Made by a program: the position numbers and the translations under genes. This document shows positions 24,290 through 37,692 of a DNA stretch of 64,000 nt, one piece after another. Positions within the stretch are counted from its first letter, which is position 1. Each line of letters opens with the position of its first letter. The DNA comes from Talpa occidentalis (taxonomy: Eukaryota > Chordata > Mammalia > Eulipotyphla > Talpidae). The notes beneath the pieces are model-generated. The model saw nothing but the letters and a program-made list of their open reading frames with translations. It did no database searches and was not told the origin of the DNA. The stretch is taken from positions 16,313,433-16,377,432 of the forward strand of contig NW_023601543.1 of NCBI RefSeq assembly GCF_014898055.3, read 5' to 3'.

Positions 24290-24745
24290 TTCAAGCTCTG
24301 CATGACCACTTGATACTTTCTAGTCCTTTTCTCTTTTACTGGAACTGTGATGGAGCCCTGGAAACTCTTTGATCTTCTGGAAAGGGGTCGGGGGAGAGCT
24401 TTCCTTGCCTGCATGGGTCATGATGGTCCAATTCTTTCAGGTCAGGCCTGTGTCCATGTGTGACTGAACTATTTTCATGCAAAGTTCCTTGGGTGAATTC
24501 ACAGTGCCTCAGAGTGCCTTGTATTTGTTGGCTGGGGTATCTACTCTCCCAGTCACTTTCCCCTTCACTTTCTCTCACCCCTCCTCAGCAGTCACCAACT
24601 TTAGATTTTGAGTTCTCCATGGGAAAGTCTTGGGACTCTAGGAGAACTTCTGAGTCTTCCTTTCAGCATATATTATTTTTATAGTTGTTTTTAGGGGAAA
24701 AGGAGCTCCCAACCTCTCTATTCTACCATGTTGTAGGTGGAGTAA
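24290..24745 (-). mobile_element. Probable old L1 5'UTR, minus strand
   Basis: A relatively GC-rich 450-bp block ending 'ccaacctctctattctaccatgttgtagg', which resembles the complement of an old L1 5' terminus ('ctccaccatcttgg' type). The block also has 'gatggagccctggaaactctttg'. Overlapping short frames on both strands show no conserved protein. The call is moderate. Confidence 0.45.
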
Positions 24746-25034
24746 ACAAAAATCAAAGAAGGTACAATGTTATAAAGCTTATTTTTCTTACTGATACTCT
24801 GTTTGTCTTAAATAAATGTTCCTCAGATTGCTACATATCTTCTGTTAATTATCAGATTTCTGAAAAAAGAGATTTTGAGTTTCCCTTAGTATTTATTATG
24901 CTTTCATGGAGTAGAGGATTTTCAGAGTTCCTTACTCTGCCATTCATTACATCACCTGTTATCTGCATCTTACTCCTCACCCTGATTTAAAGCACAATAT
25001 TCAATTTCTGTATTCATCATCATTTATCTGACAT

Positions 25035-25545
25035 GTGCTAGTTTTCTCTTGCTGTGTAACAAACTACCACATTTATAGTGACTTAGAGTGACAGAATGTA
25101 TTATCTGATAGTTCTGTAGATCAGAAGCCTGACTTGGTTCAATTGGGTTCTCTTCTAGAGTCGCACAAGGCTAAAATCAAGGGTTTTTTCTGGAATATGC
25201 TCTTATTTGGAGACTCTGGGGGGATAATGATTGCTGAGTTCATTCAAGAATTGACTGGATTAAGTTTTTTGTGTATTGTTGTAGGACTGATATTCCTCAT
25301 TTTTAACTATCAGACAGAAGCTTACCTCAGCAACTAAAGGTTGTCAACATTTATTGGAACATGATTTCTCCATCTTTAAGCCCACAATGACAAATCAACT
25401 TTTTGAATTTTTTGCATTTTGAATCTACGCCTTCATATTTTCCTACCAGTATAATAAATGTGTCTGCTTTTAAGAGAGCACGTTGTTATTAGATTAGACT
25501 CACCCAGATAATCTCCCTACTAAGCTATGACAAACATATCTCTCT
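25035..25545 (-). mobile_element. MaLR-type (MLT1) LTR, minus orientation
   Basis: The plus strand matches the complement of an MLT1-like LTR: 'tgctgtgtaacaaactaccacatttatagtgactta', 'gatagttctgtagatcagaagcctgacttggttcaattgggttctct', 'caaggctaaaatcaagg', 'gtaggactgatattcctc', 'gactcacccagataatctccctact'. In sense it would end with the AATAAA-type signal (complement attta near 25070). Small deletions are frequent. An open frame at 25134-25337 is only a shadow of this LTR. Confidence 0.72.
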
Positions 25546-25644
25546 TTACAGATATGGAGACAGAGGGAGAGATAGTGAGCAAATCATGCAGTGATATATC
25601 ACATGGGCATGAGATATAGGAGTATTGTTTTTAGAATTTCGCCT

Positions 25645-26629
25645 ATCACAGCATCTAATTCAAATGATAATATATAGGTGTTTACCATGAAAATCAGATA
25701 TACTAGCTTGAAATCCTTGAAAGTAGTGGAAGTAGGGCCTGTTTCTTGTTTACATTATTAGCCCTCATAGCTAACATAGTGCGAGTCACACAATAGTTTC
25801 TTCCTAAGTGTATTTTGGATGAATTGAACCCTACACATGACAATAAAGGAAGCACAAACTATGAAATTAAGGGCCAAATTAATGATTTTATTATAGTATG
25901 ACATCAACCAAATGAATTGGTCTATTTCATCCAGTGTAAAATATATGCTATATGTATAAATCGAGCACATAACTTAGGTAGCTAGTCTTTCATGCAAGAA
26001 GATAAGAATAAATTCAACATACTATTGTTCATTATTTAGTGAGGCAATGTTACAAGTTTTTAATATTTTTCCAGGTTGTATATTATTATATGAACCACTT
26101 AACATTAATATTGTTTTAAAAAATTCTACTTTTGTGAACTCTGCTTAGGAGTTTTTCTTAATTGCCAAACTTATAGAAGTTTATACATATACATGTGCAT
26201 ATCTTGTAGTGGATACTGTGATGTGTTGCCCATAACATCCTCCCTACCTCTAGGACTGAAACATTTGTTCTTCCATCTGCTGTGAGCATTAGGTACCCAA
26301 TGGGTGTCAAATGCATACACTTTCAAAACTTATTCTGAAAACAGCTTCTATTCCTTTATATGGAACAGCTAACATTCAGTGACTGGTTGATGAATGGGTA
26401 TTAAAATCCAGTTTCCCTCTTCTCAATTCAAGACAGCTCTGAGAGGTCATGCCAATCTCATAGTTCCCCACAGGATCATCTGCAACTGATTCAGTATTCT
26501 TTCCTTTCTGCCCAGCAATGTTTCCTTCACTCCCTGACATATATTGTCCTAGAGATCACATTGTAATAAACTTTCTGAAGCCAAAGCTCCTTCATAAAAT
26601 TTGCTTCCCAAAGAAAATAACCTGCAATA
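25645..26629. other. Mostly single-copy DNA; possible MIR scrap
   Basis: 25755-25835 ('agctaacatagtgcgagtcacacaatagtttcttcctaagtg') may be a MIR 3' remnant. The rest has no recognised feature. Confidence 0.3.
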
Positions 26630-26646
26630 TTCCTATAAATATTTCT

Positions 26647-26915
26647 TTTTTTTTAAAGGATTTATTTTTATTTATACAAGAACTGGGCTATAGGCCAGAG
26701 GCACGGGAGGGTGAGAGAATTCACCAGAGACAGAACGGGGAGCAGAACAGGCAGACGACCAAAAACACCGCTGAGGGGAGCAGCGGGCGAGACAGGAGAG
26801 GTCTGCCACACCATGTGGGTATCTCCCTGGCCAGCTGGGCATCGAACCCACGCTGCAGAGGCTATGGACAGCTTCACAGCACTGCATTCAACCCGCTGCA
26901 CCACTGGGGAGGCCC
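26647..26915 (-). mobile_element. tRNA-derived SINE, minus copy
   Basis: Complete copy, tail at left, head ending in the complement of GGGCCTCCCCAGTGGTGCAGCGG at right. The TSD ttcctat[a/g]a[a/g]tatttct-type repeat (17 bp, two mismatches) lies at 26630-26646 and 26916-26932. It gives overlapping open frames on both strands that should not be called genes. Confidence 0.88.
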
Positions 26916-26989
26916 TTCCTATGAGTATTTCTAAAGGGCCAAATACCTCAATCATCACCAAATTATTTTTATAATTATAAAAATTTCTC

Positions 26990-27135
26990 TGTCATATTTT
27001 TATTAGGTAGCATTGGTTTAGAACACTGCACATGACTCAGTTAGAGGTTCATACTTCTTCACCACATCCATCAACATCAAGGCATCTGTAGTCAGTCCTC
27101 CACCTTACTCCACTGTTTATTGTACAGACTGTCTC
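26990..27135 (-). mobile_element. Possible old L1 3'UTR scrap
   Basis: 'tattaggtagcattggtttagaacactgcacatgact' and 'ttcaccacatccatcaac' resemble the complement of an L1 3'UTR tract, also seen at 30755-30830. Short and diverged. Confidence 0.4.
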
Positions 27136-27139
27136 ATAT

Positions 27140-28355
27140 GTTGAGTAAGAGTGTAGTTCACCTAATGATCCTAACTCGAATTAGTCCATGTATACAGTGA
27201 AGTAATAGGTGGTAAAGTCAAAATAATCCAAAACACTGTGTATAAAACCAAATAATAAGAAGCTAAATCTGATGCCATTAATGGCATACAGATATATAGA
27301 GACAATGTTGGAATTTCACCACACAGGTGAACTGCCAAGAAACATACAAAATGTAAGGAAACAGAAAAGAAACAGAACATAGTAATTTCTTTTCTATGTA
27401 TTACCCAATTCTATTTGGTCCATTCTGACTACTTGCTCAGTTGATGCACTCCACCAGCAACTAGTCCCATCAGTACCTTTTGACCAGTAATAACATTACA
27501 TGCACTGTCTTTAAGTTCTCCAAACATAGGTGTTTATTGCACCCATCTGCCACATTCTGTTATCTGACAGATTGATTTAGTGATGGTCTAGCACAGTGTG
27601 TGCTAACCTATGTTCTTTTACCATCCAATTTCCTTAACACTTGTTATCACTTTATATTCATTCACTCTCATTGTCTTTCCATGATTTTCTGTTCATCTCA
27701 AAGTGTAAATGATTTTCTTTTATCAAAAATCCTTAGTGACTTCTTTGCCTCTTCAAGTTCTAAGAAGGGACTGAAAGAGTCACTGAAGAGGGAAAATATA
27801 GCAACTATATCTCCTCTTCCTACACATATTGTGGGGTTTGGTAATTCAATCAAAATTCAATGAGAGACAGACCCTGTTCACAATTCTGCAAATGTTTTGT
27901 CCTAGATCTCACAAAAATTGTACCTATACTCTGTACTTTTAAATTTAGAAATGAAGAGATTGAAGAGACATAGTTGGAAGAGGTAATACTCTTTTGCCCT
28001 GAAATACCAGTGATAGCAATAATGGACCAAAAGCAGAGGGCTTATATAAGGTTAAATAATAACAATGAGAATTATGGAAAAATAGAAGCAAGCATACAAC
28101 CGACTTACATTATAACTAGAATTAAATTTCTCTTCTGTATTCTTTCTTGATTATAGCAACATACTTTTTGCAGAAAATTTATAATCTACACAAAAGCATA
28201 AAGAAGAAAAAAAATTACCCATGATCCCACCATCCATCCATAACTATATTTGTTACTTTCACATGATTAAAGTCTCTTTTCATACACTACTCTTTACATA
28301 GGAGAGATTGTACTATTTGCACAGTAATTCTCCTTAAGTTTTTTTGTACTAGTAC
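27140..28355. other. Single-copy DNA, nothing recognised
   Basis: About 1.2 kb without a repeat or gene I can name. Confidence 0.35.
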
Positions 28356-28359
28356 TAGT

Positions 28360-28612
28360 ATTACTGCCTTTCAAATATTTATGTTTCAGGCACTGTGGTA
28401 AGTGCTATATTTATTGTATTCCAATTAATTCTCTCCATAACACCAGGGGGCAGATAATATTACCTATCCTAAGTATACCGGTAGGGAAAATGGAACTTCA
28501 AACATAACTAAACTTCCTCAAGCTACATAGATAATAAGTGAATGACTAATTTGAGACTCATACTTCCATGGTTCCAAAAGCTCATGATTACTACTTCTCA
28601 ACACTAATGTTA
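28360..28612 (-). mobile_element. MIR SINE, minus orientation
   Basis: The plus strand reads as the complement of MIR: 'caggcactgtggtaagtgctat', then 'aattctctccataacacc', 'attaccta', a core region with 'ctcaagctacatagataataagtgaatga', and a tail near the tRNA-like head. About 250 bp with many substitutions, as expected of a pre-placental repeat. It sits just left of the U2AF2 retrocopy. Confidence 0.75.
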
Positions 28613-28636
28613 CCTAAATTTTTTCATAAGATCATT

Positions 28637-30392
<1,756 letters not shown>

Positions 30393-31330
30393 CTAAAAAC
30401 ATGTGTGTACAGATTTTTTCTGTGGATGTATTTTTTCAGCTTATTTGGGAAAATACCTGGTAGCAAAATTACTAGATTGTATGGTTAAGACTATATTTAG
30501 CTTTGTAAGAAATTGCCAAGTTGTCTTCCAAAAGTGTTTATACCATTTTGTATTCCTGTTTCTGTTACTATTCCAGCATTTGTTTTTAGAGGTGTTTTGG
30601 ATTTTGCTCATCCTTAAAACTGTAGTGCTAATCACATTGCTTTCATTTGAAATTCCATGACATCATATGATGGATGTATTTTCATGTGCTTTCTCACATC
30701 TGTAAATCCTCCTTGTGAATTTTACCCATATTTTAAATGTTGTATGATTTTTTATTGAGATAACATTGGTTTGCAACACCATATATGGTTTAGAAGCATA
30801 GTTTCACACATCTTCAGATGTATGTTACCCATTTTTTAAGTTGGTTGTTTATTTTCTTATTGCTAAGTTGTAGAATTTCTTTGTATATATTGGATAAAAG
30901 TTCTTTCAGAGAATACTTGCCAATTTCTTTCAGAAATATTTTCTGCCAATATATGGCTTGTCTTTCCATTCACTTAATAGAAACAAACACAGGATATATT
31001 TTTAATAAAGTCCACATTATTAATTTTGTTTTACATGGATCATGATTTTGGTGGTATATCTATAAACACTCATTGCCAAACCCAAGGTTACCTAGATTTT
31101 CTCATATGTTAATCTCTAAAAGTTTAATGGTTTGGTGTTTTAAATTTCAGTCTATGATCTATTTTGATTTAGCTTTTGTGAATTGTGTAGGTTAGTTTCT
31201 AGATTCTTTTTTTCTTTTTTTTTTTTTTTTAAATTTGAAACCCAGCAATATTGTTAATTAAAAGGCTCTCCTTTCTCTATTGAATTGTTTTGCTCATTAT
31301 CAAAGATCAATTATATATAATATAAATCAT
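30393..31330 (-). mobile_element. Old L1M 3' half, minus strand
   Basis: The plus strand is the complement of old L1 ORF2 C-terminus: 'ctagattgtatggttaagactatatttagctttgtaagaaattgcc', 'tgtattcctgtttctg', 'gttgtttattttcttattgctaagttgtagaatttctttg', 'atggcttgtctttccattcactta'. It reaches the 'gagaacactt..tattgaattgttttgctc' block near 31285. Near 30752-30828 it is interrupted by a different L1 3'UTR scrap. A T-run is at 31217-31231. No frame survives. Confidence 0.75.
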
Positions 31331-31429
31331 ATTTTTACATAAGTCTTCCATGATCAACCGATACAAATAGAATTATCCCCACCAAACACACACTGATTTT
31401 CTATTCCTTTCTTTTTATTTAATCTTCTT

Positions 31430-31530
31430 CATAAATGTAAAATCTTCATAAACTTCCTAACAATGCCTGGTGCATAGTAAATACAACAAGCAATTGTTGA
31501 CTAATTCAATGAATGAAATAATCAATGAAT
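31430..31530 (+). mobile_element. MIR 3' fragment
   Basis: 'aacaatgcctggtgcatagtaaatac' followed by 'caattgttgactaattcaatgaatga' matches the MIR 3' end (CCTGGCACATAGTAGGTGCTCAATAAAT type). Only about 100 bp. Confidence 0.55.
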
Positions 31531-31574
31531 TTAAAATATAATTTCTAATTAACAAGATCAATTCAATGTCTTTA

Positions 31575-32935
31575 TTTTTTTTTAATTTCCTTCTGAGAAT
31601 CTTTTTTTTTTAAATAATAAATTTTATTTTTATATTCCCCATACAATTGCAGCCCCCCCATTCTGACCCCAATCCCTCCCTCCCACCCCCGCCCCCAAAA
31701 AGTGTCTCTGGTTCTATAGTTTTTTGTTGATTTTGATTTTCACTTTCTTATAGTTATTCATTTTCCTGGTCCCTTATTTAAGTTTTCTAGATTCCTGCTA
31801 TGAGTGGAGACCATCCGGTATTTTTCTTTTTCTTTTTGGCTTATTTCGCTGAGCATGATCCCTTCCAGCGCCATCCATGTTGCTGCAAATTGCATGTGTT
31901 TATCTTTTTTGAATGCTGAGTAATATTCCATGGTATATATGTACCACATCTTCTTGATCCAGTCATCTATTTTTGGGCATTTGGGCTGTTTCCAAAGCTT
32001 AGCTATTGTAACAGTGCTGCAATAAACATAGGGGTGCAGGTGTTCTTTGGAATTGATGTTTCTGTGTCCTTTGGGTAAATACCTAGGAGTGGAATTGCTG
32101 GATCACATGGAAGCTCTATGTTTAGTAGGCCCAGAAATCTCCACACAGCTCTCCATAGTGGTTGGACCAGTTTGCACTCCCACCAACAGTGCAGGAGAGT
32201 TCCTTTTTCTCCACACCCTCGCCAACATTTGTTGTTGCTAGTTTTTTTAATATGTGCCATTCTCACTGGTGTAAGATGGTATCTCATGGTAGTTTTGATT
32301 TGCATTTCCCTGATGACAAGTGATGTTGAACATTTTTTCATATGCCTGTTGGCCATTCGCATTTCCTCTTCAGAGAACTTTCTTTTTAGCTCTTCTGCCC
32401 ATTTTTTGACTGGATTATTTTCTTTGTTGTTGTTAAGTCTCATCAGCTCTACAGACCAATGGAATCGAATAGAAAATCCAGAAATAAACCCACAGATTTA
32501 TGGTCAACTAATCTTTGACAAAGGAGCAAAGACTATGCATTGGAGCAAAGAGAGTTTGTTCAATAAATGGTGCTGGGAAAACTGGGTCGCTACATGCAAA
32601 AGAATGAAGCTTGACCACTACCTCACACCATACACAAAAATCAACTCAAAATGGATTAAAGAACTAGACATAAGACCTGAAACCATAAAATATATAGAAG
32701 GAAATATAGGTGAAACGCTACGTGATTTGCACATAAAAGACATCTTTACAGACATCACCAAAGCAGTGATAGTGAAGGCAAAGATAAACAGCTGGGACTA
32801 CATCAAATTAAAGAGCTTCTGCACAGCAAAAGAGACAATAACAAAAACAAGAGAAACCCACCACTGGGAGAACATTTTTGCACCCAACACTAATGATAAA
32901 GGACTGATCACAAAAATCTGCAAAGAGCTGATGAG
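31575..32935 (-). mobile_element. Young L1 with twin-priming inversion
   Basis: Two L1 segments in opposite orientation. 31575-32449 is minus: 3' tail, C-rich 3'UTR tract and ORF2 C-terminus. 32450-32935 is plus: ORF2 sense starting [20 protein letters not shown] and ending 'gcaaagagctgatgag'. In L1 coordinates they meet, sharing about 12 bp (agagctgatgag). Both are enclosed by a perfect 15-bp TSD, aattcaatgtcttta, at 31560-31574 and 32936-32950. This is the standard product of twin priming during target-primed reverse transcription. The perfect TSD and closeness to the 37.7 kb copy make it young. Confidence 0.93.
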
Positions 32936-32950
32936 AATTCAATGTCTTTA

Positions 32951-34700
32951 ATTGTGTGTGCATATGTGTGTGTAGCTGCAAAATTAACTTTTGGTCATCT
33001 GTGACAAAAATTGATGTAGATACTATTCAAATCTCAATAGGGATAACATTTTGCCTTTGAAAATAAATCTGAGAGCCTTGTAAATATAGTTGTAGTAAAA
33101 ACCATTTAAATAAATAAGTAAAATAGTCAACTCTTCCTAGTTTACATGTTTCACAAAGGATCATAAACTATTTGTTGCATATATAAACTTCCATTCAAAA
33201 ATAATGGTTATTCAATCACTCAAAAATGCATTGATGTAATGAAATATAAGTTGGCTTTACAAAAATTATTTTATTTAGATAAGTACTTCTCCTTACACAG
33301 TCAAAAAATATAGCTAATTCTGATGATATCTACAGAAGGAACTTAATATACTTAGATATATTTTGATTTATGCATCAAAGAATCACTTCTAAAACATAGC
33401 ATTCTTTCTATGTCTTTACCTTTGCAGTTTTGAATAAAATTTGTTGTTTGTGCTGTTTCCGAAGCACATTTACAGTTCTAGATTTTACATTTTTTTTACA
33501 CAATTCATTAAATTTGGTCACAACATTTGGTCAAATGGCAACTTTTGAAAATGCAAAACAGGACAACTATGTTTGTAATAGTTTACATCCCCCAAATTGA
33601 CCATAAAGCAAAATATACTGCCATTACCTGGCATCACAAGCAAGAAAAGCCATATGTTCACACTTTCATTTCCATTGTGTTGCTTCAGTACAAAATCTTA
33701 ATTTAATTTACTTGCTATTGTTTCTCAGATTTTCTGTTCTTATAGAGGCATGGGGTAGGGACATAGAGGAAAATGCAGCAATATTTGGTTTAAAATATGC
33801 AAATCATTGTAAGCTCTTTACAGAAACTGTACAGCAAAGAACTGCTGTCAAGGTTACACTTTTGTCTCCTTAGAGTTTTCCTAGTGTGGAATTCACCAAA
33901 AACACAACTTTATTATAAACCTTTGATTTCTATTTGCTATTTTTTAGTAGGCAATAATTAAAATTTAACAGTCATGTGGACCATGTATAATGGTATCCAC
34001 AAATTTCAATGAAAAAAAAATGGGGAAAATAATAAAAGGATAAACAATTTAAATTTTTTTCCAGACTTTTTTTTTTGCATATTACATAAAACATGACTTG
34101 GGATACAAATATAGAGATATCAGTTGTGATAAAATGAGACCTTCAATGGCTTTTATAACATTCATACCCTTTTATCTAATTTATTGCATATTTCAGAATT
34201 TATCCTGAAGTGACCTAATAAGAACAGATATTTATGAACAAGGTTTTTTGCAATGGCATTATATAAAATACATAAAACTGAAAACGTGTTCACCCCACAG
34301 TTTTGTGTTTTTAAAAAGAAGTTTAATACATTTATGTGCTATAACCCAGAATTAAAGTTGAAGAATATTTGCCGATATGGTAAAAAAAATTGCCATTTTT
34401 TGTTAAGTGAAAGTTGGCAGAAATCAGTTCTTGTAGTAAGACACCAGGTACATGAATAAATATTTACATAATTGCACAATAAATATCTCTACATATATAA
34501 AGCCTGTTTTAGACATCTTAGGGTATACATCTTAGTTCCCGAAATGTGACTTGAATAGAACTTGAGTTGGCCAATGGAATAAACAGAATGACATTTGCTC
34601 TTTCTACAAAGAAATATTTAGCAGTTAGTGCATGATTTTCCGTGTTTTCCTTCCCTAACATAAGAAACTTCTAAGTCTCATGTGGAGAATTTAGTGTCAT
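32951..34700. other. Mostly single-copy DNA
   Basis: About 1.75 kb of AT-rich sequence. 34200-34470 faintly recalls an old LINE tail ('acaaggttttttgcaatggcattatataaaatac'), too weak to call. A-runs occur at 34011-34020. Nothing else recognised. Confidence 0.35.
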
Positions 34701-34746
34701 AAAAGATGGTGTATTACAAAAAAAAAAAAAAAAGATGGTGTGTTAC
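34701..34746. repeat. Poly(A) flanked by a direct repeat (body-less insertion)
   Basis: The 17-bp word aaaagatggtgt[a/g]ttac occurs at 34701-34717 and 34730-34746, separated by a pure A-run (34718-34729, merging with the A's of the second copy). The layout is TSD, poly(A), TSD with no element body. This fits an L1-mediated insertion truncated to its tail; a simple tandem duplication with A-run expansion is the alternative. Confidence 0.6.
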
Positions 34747-35585
34747 ATATACATCTCCATAAAAGGGGAGGGCCATTGAAAAGGTGCCATTTTGCACACC
34801 CCCAATTACATGCAGCTGCTTTGGACTACAAGTCCCAGTATAACATGAACAGAATTCCTGAATGTGGGACAGCTGGGAAGGTATGGCTATATAAATTGAG
34901 CAGGGGCATAAATGGAGGAGACTTGGAGGAGATGTGGAGGAGAGACATGTAGAAACACGTGGAAGTGGTGATTGGAAAAGACACATGGTTGAGAGACACA
35001 TGGAGAGGCTGTTCCTGACCTTTAACAAAGATCCTGGCGGCTGTTACCTTGATGTAGCATATTTTGAATTTTGAGTCTCTCCTTTTGTCCCAGCTCTCTT
35101 AGCACCTGCCCAAACCCTTTCTTGTAGTTCCTTGCCTGCCAGTAGGTACCTTAGACTTGGGACAAGCTTTTGGGCCTCAGCGGCCCTGCTTTGAACTGAG
35201 GCTGTTTAGCTGGACATTTGTCTATGATGGGATGGGTAATTTGAAGGGTTTTATTGGGAAACAATTATTTGAAGTCCTTTCTTACCTCTCTGTATGCACA
35301 CCAATTCTATGAAAAATTTTGCATCTTAACAGTATGGTTCCTTTGCCTTTGTGCATACAGATGGCTAGACCTCTTTTAGAATATACACCCTTAGCTGATT
35401 TGGATCTCTGGGTGCCCCTCAGGCAGGCACCAAGAGGTGGATGTTCTATCAGTCTATGTCCCTGAGTGACTATTTTAGGTAGAGGCCCCTTGCCAATTTT
35501 TTACTTTTGACATAACCAAGAAATAAACATTGCTATTTTAAACACTTATGTTTGTAGTTTGTTAATGCAAGATAATCTAGTATAT
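34741..35585 (+). mobile_element. Possible LTR-like unit with promoter motifs
   Basis: The block starts TGTGTTACATATACATC. It has a ZNF143/Staf-type site ACTACAAGTCCCAGTA (34825-34840), a TATA box TATATAAATT (34888-34897) about 50 bp further, a purine-rich stretch, and an AATAAA signal (35522-35527). The end, 'taaacacttatgtttgtagtttgttaatgca', resembles 3' ends of mammalian MaLR/ERVL LTRs. No TSD or partner LTR was found. It could instead be a diverged retrocopy or a unique promoter. Two minus/plus short frames (34714-35028, 34740-34952) have no support. Confidence 0.42.
34825..34897 (+). promoter_or_regulatory. ZNF143-like site plus TATA box
   Basis: ACTACAAGTCCCAGTA at 34825-34840 matches the core of the ZNF143/THAP11 binding consensus (ACTACAAnTCCCAG). 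TATATAAATT follows at 34888-34897. The spacing is that of a compact promoter. Transcription is inferred, not shown. Confidence 0.45.
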
Positions 35586-36177
35586 CCTTATGGCTATATA
35601 GTACAAAATGAAATTTTTGGTAGGTCCCTCTGCTTGAGACACTGTGAGTAATTTTTCATCTTCTGTGTTCATTTCCTGTTTTTTTCCAAATGTTCCAGGT
35701 GAACATAAATTTATTTATTAAATAATAATAATGGAAGTTAAACATTAGTGAAGAAAATGAAAACATGATGATGAGTTCTAATTTTGAAACTATATTAATT
35801 TATTTTAATTGACCACCAATAATATTATTAAAACAGTATTTCTAAAAATAGATTGATGTATCATTCAAGAAAATATAATCATAAAATCTTAATAAGGATT
35901 CCTATGGATTACTGATATAGTTAGTATATGAAATTCTTATACACAATTTTAGCCTGATGGTATATTGTACTTCAATTAGAAAACATCAGAACTTTAAAAG
36001 CTAGAATATAGTTATGAGGAATCTTTATATATTTTGAAAATCTTCTCCTAAAATGACAAAAATACTTTATAGCTGAGATTATTTTCCTCAAATATTCTTT
36101 GAAAACATAACAGGAAAACTATTCCATGAGAAAACAAAATGTTCCCAGAACATAATATAATAGCAATTTTAATTGAT

Positions 36178-36320
36178 TGACATCGCCTATGTGCCAGTCA
36201 TTTTGGGTTCCACATGCTAGTCCTCACAAGGTTGTCATTATAATTTCCATTTCAGAAATGATGAAACTGAAGCCAAGAGAAGCAAAGAAATCTGTTCAAA
36301 GTCACACATACAACTAGAAA
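36178..36320 (-). mobile_element. MIR SINE, minus orientation
   Basis: Complement of MIR: 'atgtgccagtcattttgggttccacatg', 'gtcctcacaaggttgtcattat', 'tttccatttcagaaatgatgaaactgaagccaagagaagc', 'gttcaaagtcacacatacaactaga'. It stops where L1 sequence begins. Confidence 0.72.
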
Positions 36321-36334
36321 TCAGTAGCGGAAAG

Positions 36335-37015
36335 AAAAGTATAATAAATGAATACTTTAAGCAACTATATGCACACAAATTTGATAACTTACTTCAAATG
36401 GAAAAATCCCTTGAAAGACACATTTTGCAAAAACTCACAAAAGACAATCTGAATATTACTATGTCTATTAAAGAAATTGAATCAATAATTAATAACTTTT
36501 CAAAACAAAAAGAACAAAGACCAATTGGTTCACTGATTAATCCTACCAAATGTTTAAGAAGAAATGATTTTCTAAAGTCTCTTTCAAAGATAAAAGCAGA
36601 GAGGGTACTTCCTAAATCATTCAGATGGCACAAGAAAAATTGTTCAACATCACTCGTTATAAGGGAATTGGAAATCAAAACCTCGATGAGATATCCTTCA
36701 CTTTTATGAAAATGGCCTATATCAACAAAAAAATGAAATCAACAAAAGTTGGTGAGGATGTGGTGAAAAAATGAACTCTCATTTGGGAATACAGGTTGGT
36801 GCATCAGTGGAATATAAATAACCAAAAAATATACTCAGGCAAAAATGCAGCAGCAATCAATCTTGGACTTAGTGTAAATTTAGTGGTTACCAGAGGGAAA
36901 ACTAGGAAGGGAGTGGAGGGTGGGTGAGGAAGGCAGTGGCACAGGTGGTTTGGTGGAGGGTGGGAGAAACATGCACAATGTAACCCCAAAATTTAAATAA
37001 AATTACACACCATGA
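36335..37015 (+). mobile_element. Old L1/HAL1-like ORF2 and 3' end
   Basis: Sense ORF2 remains: 'ctttaagcaactatatgcacacaaatttgataactta' through 'ttctaccaaat'-like 'aatcctaccaaatgttt', then a jump at about 36622 to the C-terminal part ([20 protein letters not shown], 36634-36695). A 3'UTR follows with 'ggtggtttggtggagggtggg' and an A-rich end near 37010. About 2 kb of ORF2, including the RT core, is missing between them. Confidence 0.7.
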
Positions 37016-37019
37016 CCAC

Positions 37020-37545
37020 ATGAGAATTTTCGAGGTATGCAAGGCTGTTTCAACATCCAACAATCAACTAATGTAATCCTTTACATCAACAGGCTAAAAA
37101 GGAAAACATCACATGACTATCAATAGATGCAGGAAAAGGATTTGATGACACTGTTTATGTATAAAAAAATACTCTCATAAAGTAGGAATAGAGGGGCATT
37201 TATTCAACTTGACAATGAATATCAACAAAAACAACTACAGCTTACATCATAATTATGGTGAGAAAATAGGAAATTTCCAATAAGAATGTCTTTTCTCATC
37301 TTTCCTTTTAACATCATACTAGAAGTCTAGTAGCTAATATAACTTTTTTCACAGATGACATGATCACCTATATAGCAAAATGAAAAGCATTCACAAAAAA
37401 ACCCTGTAAATAACAAGCAATTATTTCAACATTGCAAAATACACAGTTAATATATTGTGTATACCATGCTTCTATATACTAGCAATAAATAAGTGGAATA
37501 TTAAATTTAAAACACTGTATTACCACCCCAAAAGTTAAATATTAA
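37020..37545 (+). mobile_element. Old L1 ORF2 RT fragment, plus strand
   Basis: 'ttacatcaacaggctaaaaagg' then 'catgactatcaatagatgcaggaaaaggatttgatg' matches the RT palm block IDAEKAFD, and 'acttttttcacagatgacatgatc' near 37345 matches the ADDM block (FADD weathered to FTDD). Many indels. It starts abruptly at the previous L1's tail. Confidence 0.65.
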
Positions 37546-37692
37546 GGTATGATTCTATAAAATTACATAATTCCTGTTTGGGGCTACAGGTAAAAAGCTT
37601 GTGAAATACAGTTATTTAACTAGTGCTGTTATAATTTTGTAGTTTTTTTTTTTTTTTTTAATCTGCTTTATGGTCATTTCAGTGTAGTTTTC

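Noticed and set aside
25134..25337. 67-codon plus frame with hydrophobic stretch
   Set aside because: It lies wholly within an MLT1-type LTR in antisense and starts and stops arbitrarily.
26518..26974. Overlapping frames of 87-138 codons on both strands
   Set aside because: They coincide with the SINE at 26647-26915. The same peptide-like strings recur wherever this SINE sits.
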